A DNA stretch of 17,543 nucleotides. Origin: Nanobdellota archaeon. Lineage in GTDB: Archaea; Nanobdellota; Nanobdellia; Woesearchaeales; GW2011-AR9. Location of the stretch: assembly GCA_018812355.1 (NCBI GenBank), contig JAHJDQ010000189.1:1-17543 (forward strand). The letters are read 5' to 3'. The notes under the pieces are model-generated. The model ran no database searches, had not been told where the DNA came from, and saw only the letters and a program-made list of their open reading frames with translations. Shown one piece after another: positions 1 through 5,825 of the stretch (position 1 is its first letter; each line of letters opens with the position of its first letter). The position numbers and the translations under genes are program-made.

Positions 1-297
1 ACCCCATTTCTGTAATTCTCCAGAGATTTGATTAGCTAATTCTCTAGTTGGAGCTAAGACTAAACCTTGAACTCCTCCTTTAAGTTGAATTTTTTCTAAT
101 AAAGGAACTCCGAAAGAAGCAGTCTTTCCTGAACCGGTTCTTGAGATACCGATTACATCTTTACCTTGATGAGCTAAAGGGATTGTTTTTTCCTGAATTT
201 CAGTAGGATTGACGATGCCGTCTTCCTTTAAAGCTCTAACTAGTTCTGGTTTAACGTTTAATGTTTCAAACGTTTTTGTTTGTATATTTTCTGTCAT
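1..297 (-). CDS. DEAD-box RNA helicase, N-terminal part (cut by window edge)
   Basis: An ATP-dependent RNA helicase that remodels RNA duplexes in the cytoplasm (ribosome assembly, mRNA unwinding, cold adaptation). The 99 visible codons give the RecA-like domain 1 start in the expected order: a Q motif (upstream Phe at residue 10, NPTEIQ at about 35-40), Walker A/motif I SRTGSGKT at about 57-64 (usual form AxTGSGKT, so Ser-Arg replaces the usual Ala-x) and motif Ia PTRELA at about 84-89. The DEAD box itself and domain 2 lie beyond base 1. The start is the ATG at 295-297, with GAGGT at 311-315 as a rather distant ribosome-binding site (13 nt). Family is certain; which paralogue (DeaD-like or other) cannot be told from this part. 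Confidence 0.95.
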   Translation of the reverse strand, partial: MTENIQTKTFETLNVKPELVRALKEDGIVNPTEIQEKTIPLAHQGKDVIGISRTGSGKTASFGVPLLEKIQLKGGVQGLVLAPTRELANQISGELQKWG

Positions 298-422
298 TTT
301 AGTTTATTTTACCTCAGAGCACGATGTATACATCATGCTTTCAGTTAACTAGCATTTTATTTAAGTTCAATTTTTATCGTATATCTTGAAACAGAATTAG
401 CAAACTATGATCGTTTGATCAT
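298..422 (-). promoter_or_regulatory. Long structured 5' leader of the helicase mRNA
   Basis: A TATA-like box at 444-452 predicts transcription starting near 422, leaving about 125 nt untranslated, unlike the leaderless genes nearby. Two hairpins are visible. The first is at 407-422 (ATGATC/GATCAT, 4-nt loop), exactly at the predicted 5' end. The second is a 22-bp palindrome at 318-339 with one mismatched pair and core GATGTATACATC, ending 2 nt before the GAGGT ribosome-binding site (311-315). Either could set mRNA stability or ribosome access. Long leaders are known for archaeal cold-responsive deaD genes; that this one acts the same way is inference. Bases 453-604 show only a second possible TATA box at 501-508. 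Confidence 0.5.
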
Positions 423-443
423 TACTATCCGTTCCCGCCAAAC

Positions 444-452
444 TAATATAAA
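444..452 (-). promoter_or_regulatory. Probable TATA box for the helicase gene
   Basis: TTTATATTA on the minus strand, about 26 nt before a start point near 422 that coincides with a hairpin. A second candidate, TTTATAAA at 501-508, would give an even longer leader. Confidence 0.4.
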
Positions 453-604
453 CTCATATCTAGCCAACATTTCTTTATACTATCTTAATTTCAAGCCCTG
501 TTTATAAAGGTTTCTAAGTTTTTGAGTGTTTTTCACTATGAAGAGGTGGTAGCCATTAAAACCAATTTATTTTGCTAAACACATAAGACGTAATAGACAG
601 AGAA

Positions 605-853
605 TTATTTTTTTCTTAAATTGATCTTTTCTTTTGCTTTGTCTAAAATTCTTCTTGCCCAGATAAATTCAGTTGCTAAAATCGTTAATCCGACCGGAAT
701 AACAATCATAGCCGGTCCTGGAAAAACAATCATAAAAAGGCCAATACCAAGAATACTAAACCCAAATACTAAGACAACTATCCGTTTGCTATGGCGGAAA
801 ATTTGAACATATCTTGAAATCAATTTAACCTTATTTTTTTGCTCTATTTCCAT
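605..853 (-). CDS. Small PGPGW-type transmembrane protein
   Basis: An 82-aa membrane protein that resembles the PGPGW family (putative transmembrane proteins of unknown function). Residues 26-62 form two hydrophobic helices around the signature FPGPAMIVIPVGLTILATEF, followed by WARRILDKAKEK; in most members the motif reads LPGPGW, so Gly-Trp is replaced here by Ala-Met. Both ends are strongly basic, which suggests that they face the cytoplasm. The ATG at 851-853 lies 28 nt from the centre of a TTTATAAA box, so the mRNA is probably leaderless and the gene is its own unit. It is divergent from the 972 gene. The family assignment rests on motif recall; the function is unknown. Confidence 0.75.
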   Translation of the reverse strand: MEIEQKNKVKLISRYVQIFRHSKRIVVLVFGFSILGIGLFMIVFPGPAMIVIPVGLTILATEFIWARRILDKAKEKINLRKK

Positions 854-877
854 GCTATATTTTCTAAAAAAACCGCG

Positions 878-885
878 TTTATAAA
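878..885 (-). promoter_or_regulatory. TATA box of the PGPGW gene
   Basis: TTTATAAA centred 28 nt before the ATG at 853, which predicts a start of transcription at or next to the start codon. Confidence 0.6.
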
Positions 886-941
886 TCTTGCTAGTTCAAA
901 ATAAACATACAATTACTGTTATCTATCATTTCTAAGTTAAG

Positions 942-949
942 TTTAAATA
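942..949 (+). promoter_or_regulatory. TATA box of the 972 gene
   Basis: TTTAAATA centred 26-27 nt before the ATG at 972, with no Shine-Dalgarno between them. The transcript is probably leaderless. Confidence 0.6.
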
Positions 950-971
950 TTACCAAACCAACTAATAAGAA

Positions 972-2063
972 ATGATCAAGATTACTGATGGAAGCTTGTA
1001 CCTTTATTTTTGTTACGATCTTTCTGAAGAGATTGAGTTGGATAACATTAGCAGCATTCTAGGGGAAAAAACTGAAAAATTTACATTATATACTAAAAGC
1101 CTTAATCCAAGTTATATGCAGTATTCTGTTCCGCCTTTATTTGCGGATCTAGGAAACTTAAAGTTAGAATTTTTTGATAAGAAAGTTGATGCTCATCTTT
1201 TAGTGAAGTTCTATAATTTTGGGGTAGTTACTCTAAGGTTCAAAGTTGATTTTGAAGGTAATCTTGACAAACTGTTAAAGGTAAGTTACAGCACAGAGAG
1301 AGCAAACGTCTTTAACAAAGAAGCAGAAGATTTGATCAAAAAAATCAAAGAAGAGATAAAAAAATTTTTAGTCAATCCAGAAAAAAAACTAGACCAGGTC
1401 GAAACTTACACCATCTTCGCTGTAAAGAGTTTTGACCAAGATATTTCTGGAGCACAATTACAAGAAAAGTATTGGAAAACAATCGCAAAGATTGTTAAAC
1501 AAGAAAAAGATTTTATCAGTGAGTCAGAACTGAAATCTGCTTTTGATAATACTCTCTCTTATTACGAACATGATCTTCTTGTAGTTGACTGGAGCAGTGC
1601 TTTTGTTTATGACAAAAGCAAAGATTATGAAGTTTTAGATGTACTGGAGTTTGCCTTGATCCAGTCTTTAGAGTTAAGAGTTTATGACTATCACCTAGAT
1701 AGGGTTCTTGAAAAATCTTATGAAGATATCGGTAAAAAAAAGGCCAGATTCTTTTTGCAATACAAACATATGTTAAATGATCTATTGTACATCAAGATTG
1801 AAATCACCGAAGTTATTGATAAGGTCGAAAACTCCCTAAAACTTGTGGGTGAACCTTTTTTAGCTAAAGTATATTCATTAGCTTCAAAAAAGTTCTATAT
1901 TGATACTTGGAAGTCTAGCGTAAGAAGCAAGCTTAATACGGTCGAAAAGATTTATGAATCATTATCAGACCAGATTCAGAACGAAATAATGATAGTCTTA
2001 GAAGTGTTGATCGTTTTGTTGTTCGTAATAGATTTAATTGTTCTTTTTTGGGTAGGGATTTGA
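972..2063 (+). CDS. RMD1/DUF155-like membrane-anchored protein, function unknown
   Basis: A 363-aa mostly soluble protein with one C-terminal membrane helix (about 338-360) preceded by a charged helical stretch. The middle and end recall a widespread uncharacterised family related to RMD1/DUF155: an ANVFNKEAEDL helix, a DLLVVDWSSAFVYD strand followed by EVLDVLEFALIQSLELRVYD, and a last segment with GEPFLAKVYSLASKKF and a QIQNE...LEVLIVLL tail. RMD1 proteins in eukaryotes are mitochondrial membrane proteins; prokaryotic members have no settled role. The protein faces the cytoplasm if the positive-inside pattern holds. It is monocistronic with its own TATA box. Assignment is by pattern memory only; a plain tail-anchored hypothetical protein is the fallback. 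Confidence 0.6.
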   Translation: MIKITDGSLYLYFCYDLSEEIELDNISSILGEKTEKFTLYTKSLNPSYMQYSVPPLFADLGNLKLEFFDKKVDAHLLVKFYNFGVVTLRFKVDFEGNLDKLLKVSYSTERANVFNKEAEDLIKKIKEEIKKFLVNPEKKLDQVETYTIFAVKSFDQDISGAQLQEKYWKTIAKIVKQEKDFISESELKSAFDNTLSYYEHDLLVVDWSSAFVYDKSKDYEVLDVLEFALIQSLELRVYDYHLDRVLEKSYEDIGKKKARFFLQYKHMLNDLLYIKIEITEVIDKVENSLKLVGEPFLAKVYSLASKKFYIDTWKSSVRSKLNTVEKIYESLSDQIQNEIMIVLEVLIVLLFVIDLIVLFWVGI

Positions 2064-2073
2064 TTGAAGAATC

Positions 2074-2080
2074 TTTTTTT
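2074..2080 (+). terminator. Poly-T terminator after the 972 gene
   Basis: Seven T residues 10 nt past the stop codon, after a weak GATT/AATC hairpin that overlaps the stop. Poly-T tracts alone can terminate archaeal transcription. Confidence 0.4.
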
Positions 2081-2153
2081 GAAAAATTATCCTAATTTCA
2101 GAAATCAGTTAAATAACCAAGATTAATGTATATCCGTCTTAAGTGTTAATAAA

Positions 2154-2163
2154 TTTAAAAATA
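2154..2163 (+). promoter_or_regulatory. TATA box of the putative structured RNA
   Basis: TTTAAAAATA centred 24-25 nt before base 2183, where the outermost helix of the downstream structured element begins. No open reading frame follows it before 2398. Confidence 0.5.
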
Positions 2164-2182
2164 ATGTATTAAGTCTCTTCTG

Positions 2183-2334
2183 GAAAATACTGGCGAGCCA
2201 GCCAAACCTAGCGAAAATAAGAGTTATCATTCTTTGAAGATTCAGCTTGCTAATCGAAGATTTTCGCAGCTTAACCATCATCTTACGAACGGCTTTGTAG
2301 GTTTAACAAAATTGCAGGCTAAGCCCGTATTTTC
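2183..2334 (+). ncRNA. Candidate structured noncoding RNA, about 152 nt, family not recognised
   Basis: The 334-nt gap between the 972 and 2398 genes is filled by a folded, more G+C-rich element. The ends pair: 2183-2190 with 2327-2334 (8 bp), then 2192-2194 with 2323-2325, 2196-2199 with 2317-2320, 2201-2202 with 2314-2315, and 2204-2210 with 2298-2304 (7 bp). All are collinear, making a closing stem of about 24 bp broken by small loops. Inside, 2211-2218 pairs with 2260-2267 (8 bp) and 2232-2237 with 2254-2259 (one G-U); 2268-2271 may pair with 2291-2294. A TATA box places the start near 2183, and T-rich sequence follows. I could not match it to tRNA, 5S, SRP or RNase P signatures. Strand is chosen from the promoter. 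Confidence 0.55.
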
Positions 2335-2370
2335 TTTATCGACTTAATATATATTTTAAACAGAAAACTA

Positions 2371-2379
2371 TTTATACTT
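2371..2379 (+). promoter_or_regulatory. TATA box of the 2398 gene
   Basis: TTTATACTT centred 23 nt before the ATG at 2398; no ribosome-binding site lies between, so the mRNA is probably leaderless. Confidence 0.5.
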
Positions 2380-2397
2380 TGTTACTCTTTTATTATT

Positions 2398-2904
2398 ATG
2401 AATAAGATTATCTCTTTAGAAGATGCGTTGGAAGGAGTATTATTTTTACATTCTGAGACCGGGACAGAAGGAGGGTATTGGGCTTTTCAAGATTCTCAAT
2501 TCATTTCTCCCAACACAACACGTTACAGCTGCAAAAAATGCTGTTTATATTGGGATAAAGAAACTTCTCCTTCTACGCCTCCGATAGTTGAACGATTATT
2601 CAACGGCCTTCCCGATTACTGTTCTCCTAATGACCACGAATTCAAGCTGATTTGTAAAGAAACCTGGGATTATAAAGGTCTACATATTCTAGAAAATGGC
2701 GACTATTTAACGATATATCACCCAAAAAAGAACAAAACAGTTTGGTCTGGAGTTATTGCTCTAGAACAACATCCTTTGTTTACAGAAAATGCATCTGGAT
2801 TTTGGATCCATGCTGATCAAATTGGAATAGAGAGAGATGTTTGGGCGGAATATTTTTTTAAAGGATACCATGCTAAACTAGTTCCAGCAAAAGAACATAA
2901 ATAA
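2398..2904 (+). CDS. Uncharacterised 168-aa soluble protein with clustered cysteines
   Basis: I cannot assign a function. The protein has no signal peptide or membrane helix. Visible landmarks are an N-terminal EGGYWAFQD stretch (about 24-32), a cysteine cluster CKKCC at 45-49 with further Cys at 75 and 86 and His 80 (possible zinc site), then a β-rich half with GLHILENGDYLTIYHP, VWSGVI, HPLFTE and GFWIHADQIGIERDVWAEYFF. This second half recalls small uncharacterised proteins of candidate-phylum genomes and phages that share the GLHxLExGDxLTIY and WIHADQ motifs, but that is memory rather than a search. It stands alone, with its own TATA box, convergent with the copper/thiol genes and separated from them by the nested palindrome. 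Confidence 0.7.
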   Translation: MNKIISLEDALEGVLFLHSETGTEGGYWAFQDSQFISPNTTRYSCKKCCLYWDKETSPSTPPIVERLFNGLPDYCSPNDHEFKLICKETWDYKGLHILENGDYLTIYHPKKNKTVWSGVIALEQHPLFTENASGFWIHADQIGIERDVWAEYFFKGYHAKLVPAKEHK

Positions 2905-2922
2905 AAAATTTTTCTTGAAGTT

Positions 2923-3065
2923 TATACCAAAAGACTCAAAATTCCGAACAGAATTTTGTGCCTTTTGTACACTCAGAAACGGGGTTTCTGGTGCGCAGGA
3001 AACTTTGTTTCCTTGCGTATACAAAGGGCTTAAATTTTCTTCGAAAATTTATGTCCTTTGGTATA
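2923..3065. repeat. Tree-like nested palindrome between convergent genes
   Basis: Almost every base is in a stem. Outer arms: 2923-2935 with 3053-3065 (12 of 13 pairs). Inside, in order: hairpin 2937-2944/2951-2958 (8 bp, 6-nt loop); stem 2960-2969/3020-3029 (10 pairs, one G-T), which encloses hairpin 2974-2980/2984-2990 (7 bp, GGG loop) and hairpin 2994-3003/3007-3017 (10 bp, one bulged T, TTT loop); then hairpin 3031-3039/3043-3051 (9 bp, TTC loop). Because the arms are perfect or nearly so, both strands fold alike. It could act as a bidirectional 3'-end structure for the genes ending at 2904 and 3087, a noncoding RNA, or a MITE-like element with TACC/GGTA ends flanked by TA. Confidence 0.75.
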
Positions 3066-3086
3066 TTTAACAAATATTTAAGTTTA

Positions 3087-3794
3087 TCAAACCACTGACC
3101 AAATCATATAAGCTCCTAAAGCAAGCAAGAATAACCCTACAAACAACCTCATCAGACCCCTATTTTCTTTTCTCCACTTCTCCAATTTTTTGGAAGTATG
3201 ACCGATGTAAACTAACCCGATTATCACAAATAAAGGTAAAACAAATATTAAGTTGTATAATAACAACAATGGAATTGCCGTAACGTAATCTCCAGCAGTC
3301 AATAAACCAAGGATTGCTAAATAAGGGGCACCAGTACAAGGAAGTTCCACAAAAACTACTAAAACGCCTAACAAAGCAGCAACGCCTAAGCTAAGTAAAG
3401 GATGTTTTGTTTCTAATTTTTTCATCGCTCGAGAATATTTTTTTATCCGCTTCTCTCCCCCTGGAATAATCTGTAACGAAAACCACTTTCCATACCAGAA
3501 GTAATCTTTGATCTCAAAAAATCCAGCAGCTATAGCTACTATGGCCGTAAACCAATAAAACGGGACGGCAAAATTTGTGGTGTAAGCTAAAGTAAAAATT
3601 CCCAATCCTATCAAAAGATAAGTAACATAAACCGAAGTAGTATAGATAATCCCTGCTAACAACATCTTAAATCTATTTTTAAAAACAGTAGTCATATACG
3701 CTAACAGAAAGATAAGCACTCCAAAAACGCAAGGGTTAATGCTATCTAGTAAAGCAGCTGTGATTATAATCCCTATAGTTAATTGTTCAACCAT
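3087..3794 (-). CDS. CcdA/DsbD-type transmembrane thiol-disulfide transporter
   Basis: A 235-aa polytopic protein of the CcdA family (the membrane domain of DsbD), which carries reducing equivalents from cytoplasmic thioredoxin across the membrane to exported thiol proteins. It has about six hydrophobic helices. Its only two cysteines are in the two places expected for the redox pair: NPCVFG (Cys22) in helix 1 and ELPCTGAPY (Cys154) in helix 4, each next to a proline. A basic cytoplasmic loop lies at about 113-131. It follows the VKOR-thioredoxin gene by 17 nt and is the last gene of that unit; no clear Shine-Dalgarno is visible before the ATG at 3794. The neighbours suggest that it reduces partners of the exported thioredoxin-like domains. 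Related CcdA proteins also serve cytochrome c maturation, but no such genes are here. Confidence 0.85.
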   Translation of the reverse strand: MVEQLTIGIIITAALLDSINPCVFGVLIFLLAYMTTVFKNRFKMLLAGIIYTTSVYVTYLLIGLGIFTLAYTTNFAVPFYWFTAIVAIAAGFFEIKDYFWYGKWFSLQIIPGGEKRIKKYSRAMKKLETKHPLLSLGVAALLGVLVVFVELPCTGAPYLAILGLLTAGDYVTAIPLLLLYNLIFVLPLFVIIGLVYIGHTSKKLEKWRKENRGLMRLFVGLFLLALGAYMIWSVV

Positions 3795-3811
3795 TGTTTA
3801 AATATTATAAT

Positions 3812-4657
3812 TTAATTCTGTTTATTTTCTTCAAGATTACATCCAGAAAACTCAGCTAAATCTTTTATATCTAAATATCCAACCTCTCTTTTAATCTCAA
3901 CGCCTTCTTTTTCAAGAATCCAGGTAGGAGTTTTAGTAATATCTTTTTGTAAGCAAAGTTTAGTTTGAGGGTTTTTTCCTCGAGGATGACATTCAACCTC
4001 AACTATATACTGAAAAGATTCTCCAAACAAAGCTCGTTCTTTAGCACAAACGCCACAAGTGAATGAACCATACATCTTCACATCATTAGCAGTGATACAT
4101 TTAGCGAACTCACTATAATCAGCTTTCTCACTAGGCAAGTTGAATAAAACTAAAGGAACCAAGTTAATGATAACTATAAAGATTATCCAGGGTTTAGCTA
4201 TCTTAAGTAGTTTTTTAAATTTAACTTTTTTCTCTGCCCTAAAAAGAAACAAAGATATGATAAAGACGATAAATACAATTACATGGACAACTGTACAAAA
4301 AGGACATATTGCCCGAAGGATGATCTCAGCAATAATCATATAGATAATAAATAGAATGCCTAAAGCAGACCAACCTAACAATCCTGGAACTAATTCCTTA
4401 TTCTTCAATGTTTTCCAAGAGATTAAAAATAAGATTACAAACCACAATGCACCAAATAAAGCTACAGGAACATTAAAAAGCACCGAATAGATGCTAGTAT
4501 TAACAAATGAACAAGAAACCGTCTCTCCAAAATCACATAAAGAACCTTTTGTGGGAGGAGCATAATGATTTTGTATTAAATAAAGAGAAGTAATTAAACC
4601 TAGTACACTCAGTACTAAAATTACTTTCAGAAGATTTTGTTTCAGTGCTACTTTCAT
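3812..4657 (-). CDS. VKOR family protein fused to a thioredoxin-like domain
   Basis: A disulfide-generating membrane enzyme: VKOR oxidises its fused or partner thioredoxin and passes electrons to a quinone. The 281 residues show four to five membrane helices, the loop cysteine pair Cys41 and Cys49 (CDFGETVSC) followed by the conserved Ser region and NVPVALFG, and the active-site CPFC (118-121). After a further helix (about 156-173) comes an external thioredoxin-like domain with CGVC (201-204), a cis-Pro TP at 243-244 and extra Cys at 187, 223, 235 and 273. The start overlaps the DoxX stop by 4 nt (ATGA), so translation is probably coupled. It is the natural upstream partner of the CcdA-like gene, or its opposite in redox direction. 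The second VKOR (9562-10062) lacks the thioredoxin domain. Confidence 0.92.
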   Translation of the reverse strand: MKVALKQNLLKVILVLSVLGLITSLYLIQNHYAPPTKGSLCDFGETVSCSFVNTSIYSVLFNVPVALFGALWFVILFLISWKTLKNKELVPGLLGWSALGILFIIYMIIAEIILRAICPFCTVVHVIVFIVFIISLFLFRAEKKVKFKKLLKIAKPWIIFIVIINLVPLVLFNLPSEKADYSEFAKCITANDVKMYGSFTCGVCAKERALFGESFQYIVEVECHPRGKNPQTKLCLQKDITKTPTWILEKEGVEIKREVGYLDIKDLAEFSGCNLEENKQN

Positions 4658-5145
4658 TCTAAAAACCGATATTCTTTTACTAACTTAGTCTTAGACCACC
4701 ATTCGCCTAGTCCAAACCATTGGCTTGATTTTACTGTTGTCAAACCGATTAAGACTATCAAGAATATGACGTGCTCGTCGAGGAAAGGATGATTCTCAGG
4801 AGGCAAGAGAGAAGTCCACATCAAAAACATCATTAAAGCTCCAGAATATCCGGCAATCTTAACTCCTATCCCTAAGACTAATGCTGAACCGATTAACAAT
4901 AATCCCAACATGAAGATCCAATCGACAAAGGCATTCCCAGCCAGACTATTATAAAGAGAACTTAATGGACCATGTACACCGTACATCAAAAAACCAGCCG
5001 TGGGAGAATTTCCCGCTAACCAAGATTTATCTGCAGTTGTAGCAAAACCTAAACCAAGAAGCTTATCAAAAAAAGCCCATAAAAAAATTAAGCCTAATCC
5101 TAGTCTTAAAGACGTCCAAACATATAACTCCTTCTGAATTTTCAT
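4654..5145 (-). CDS. DoxX/DoxD-family membrane protein
   Basis: A 163-aa protein with four hydrophobic helices and no cysteine. The opening RLGLGLIFLWAFFDKLLGLGF and the later helix pair (GLLLIGSALVLGIGVKIAGY, then NHPFLDEHVIFLIVLIGL) match the DoxX/DoxD superfamily, which includes the membrane subunit of archaeal thiosulfate:quinone oxidoreductase and many proteins of unknown role. DoxX relatives have been tied to thiol and redox homeostasis in some bacteria. Here it sits directly before VKOR-thioredoxin with a 4-nt overlap, so a role in moving electrons to or from quinone is plausible but inferred. A GAGGG ribosome-binding site lies 6 nt before the ATG at 5145. Confidence 0.8.
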   Translation of the reverse strand: MKIQKELYVWTSLRLGLGLIFLWAFFDKLLGLGFATTADKSWLAGNSPTAGFLMYGVHGPLSSLYNSLAGNAFVDWIFMLGLLLIGSALVLGIGVKIAGYSGALMMFLMWTSLLPPENHPFLDEHVIFLIVLIGLTTVKSSQWFGLGEWWSKTKLVKEYRFLE

Positions 5146-5191
5146 TTTTAACCCTCTTTTCTAAGTGATTGTAGTTGTTAAAATTTATCGC

Positions 5192-5317
5192 TTAGCAAAA
5201 TTCACAAACTTTTTTCTTTGCTTTGGAAGCTTTACCTTTACTTTTGCCTGTTGCTTTAGGAGCACTCTTCTTTGCTTTAGGTTTACTTGATTTTAATGTT
5301 TTTTTTGCCATTTTCAT
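5192..5317 (-). CDS. 41-aa Lys/Ala-rich microprotein ending in CEFC
   Basis: A short reading frame, M-K-M then AKKTLKSSKPKAKK..., with about 17 lysines, no acidic residue until the end, and a C-terminal CEFC. The body resembles a histone-tail-like or DNA/RNA-binding disordered segment; the terminal CxxC could bind a metal (copper, zinc) or take part in thiol exchange. An alternative start is the ATG at 5311 (39 aa). Support for its being real: a perfect GAGGTGA ribosome-binding site at 5339-5345 placed next to the start by a hairpin, a TATA box at 5391-5400, and the same MAKK-rich opening as the gene just upstream. It precedes DoxX by 46 nt and probably leads that operon. No family recognised; it could still be a chance frame. 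Confidence 0.6.
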   Translation of the reverse strand: MKMAKKTLKSSKPKAKKSAPKATGKSKGKASKAKKKVCEFC

Positions 5318-5345
5318 TACGTAAGAACTTATTCTTACTCACCTC
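5318..5345 (-). promoter_or_regulatory. Shine-Dalgarno joined to the start codon by a hairpin
   Basis: On the mRNA: GAGGTGA (5339-5345), then a perfect 7-bp hairpin GTAAGAA-TAAG-TTCTTAC (5321-5338), then GTA and the ATG at 5317. In linear sequence the ribosome-binding site is too far away; folding the hairpin brings it to about 3 nt from the start. The hairpin may therefore switch translation of the microprotein. Confidence 0.5.
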
Positions 5346-5390
5346 TTTTTTATGCTTTCTGTTAATAGTATTTTTATTATGAATTAAAAT

Positions 5391-5400
5391 AAGTATAAAA
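5391..5400 (-). promoter_or_regulatory. Probable TATA box of the microprotein/DoxX/VKOR/CcdA unit
   Basis: TTTTATACTT on the minus strand, predicting a start near 5369 and a leader of about 50 nt. It lies after the poly-T tracts that follow the upstream gene, so this unit is probably transcribed separately. Confidence 0.4.
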
Positions 5401-5442
5401 ACTTTCCGACAGAACATTTACTTCTTTTACCATCAAAGTTAC

Positions 5443-5460
5443 AAAAAAAAAGAAAAAAAA
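5443..5460 (-). terminator. Double poly-T terminator after the two-helix membrane gene
   Basis: Read on the minus strand, eight T, one C and nine T immediately after the stop codon at 5462-5464. This is the strongest poly-T signal in the window and separates two transcription units. Confidence 0.6.
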
Positions 5461-5461
5461 G

Positions 5462-5764
5462 TTAAGACAGTTTGTTATAAGCCCATACAAATAGCCATAC
5501 AAAGATAAAGCTAATCACAGCAGCTTCAACCATCCCAGCGATTATGCCGAGAAAACTTAACGAGAAAAACAGATGCCATTCCATCATCTGTTTTACTGCT
5601 CCCATATATAACCCTAGATTCCCTAAGAGGCCCAATAACAGCATGATTACAGCTGAAACAATCGCGGCTGCATATCCTGCAGCTAAAGCGTTTGGTTTTT
5701 GTTTAGCAACTCTTACGGGTAGACTTACTTTCTTTGTTACCTTTCTTTTAGATTTTTTTGCCAT
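5462..5764 (-). CDS. Small two-helix membrane protein with Lys-rich N-terminus
   Basis: A 100-aa protein: a basic tail MAKKSKRKVTKK... (1-24), a first helix at about 27-50 (Ala/Leu/Gly rich), a short polar turn with KQMMEWH, and a second long hydrophobic region at about 66-96 containing GIIAGMVEAAVISFIF and ending WAYNKLS. Similar small proteins are sometimes auto-annotated as holins, but nothing here indicates a phage function. The ATG at 5762-5764 is chosen over an in-frame TTG one codon upstream because GAGGT at 5771-5775 lies 6 nt before it. The gene sits between copA and the DoxX-VKOR unit and is bounded by poly-T tracts on both sides, so it is probably a unit of its own. Function unknown; a membrane accessory of the copper/thiol genes is possible. 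Confidence 0.75.
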   Translation of the reverse strand: MAKKSKRKVTKKVSLPVRVAKQKPNALAAGYAAAIVSAVIMLLLGLLGNLGLYMGAVKQMMEWHLFFSLSFLGIIAGMVEAAVISFIFVWLFVWAYNKLS

Positions 5765-5818
5765 CAAATTACCTCTTTTTTTACATCTATTTACTTATTT
5801 AAGCTTTGATTAAAAAAT

Positions 5819-5825
5819 AAAAAAA
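5819..5825 (-). terminator. Poly-T terminator directly after copA
   Basis: Seven T on the minus strand adjoining the copA stop codon, followed after one A by six more. Confidence 0.5.

Noticed and set aside
318..345. C/D box sRNA reading of the palindrome (ATGATG ... CTGA on the minus strand)
   Set aside because: The boxes are far too close for a guide RNA and no D'/C' pair is present; the near-perfect palindrome explains the sequence better.
2211..2268. tRNA-like fold inside the structured RNA (8-bp acceptor-like stem followed by A)
   Set aside because: Only about 57 nt, with no recognisable D-arm, anticodon arm or GTTC T-loop.
2183..3065. The two structured intergenic elements as copies of one repeat family
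   Set aside because: Their stem sequences and layouts differ (asymmetric RNA-like fold versus symmetric tree); I see no shared segment.
2921..3070. CRISPR array reading of the repeated stems
   Set aside because: The stems are inverted and each has a different sequence; there are no direct repeats with regular spacers.
5373..5432. 18-codon minus-strand frame starting MVKEVNVLSE
   Set aside because: No ribosome-binding site, crosses the likely TATA box at 5391-5400, and lies in AT-rich promoter sequence.
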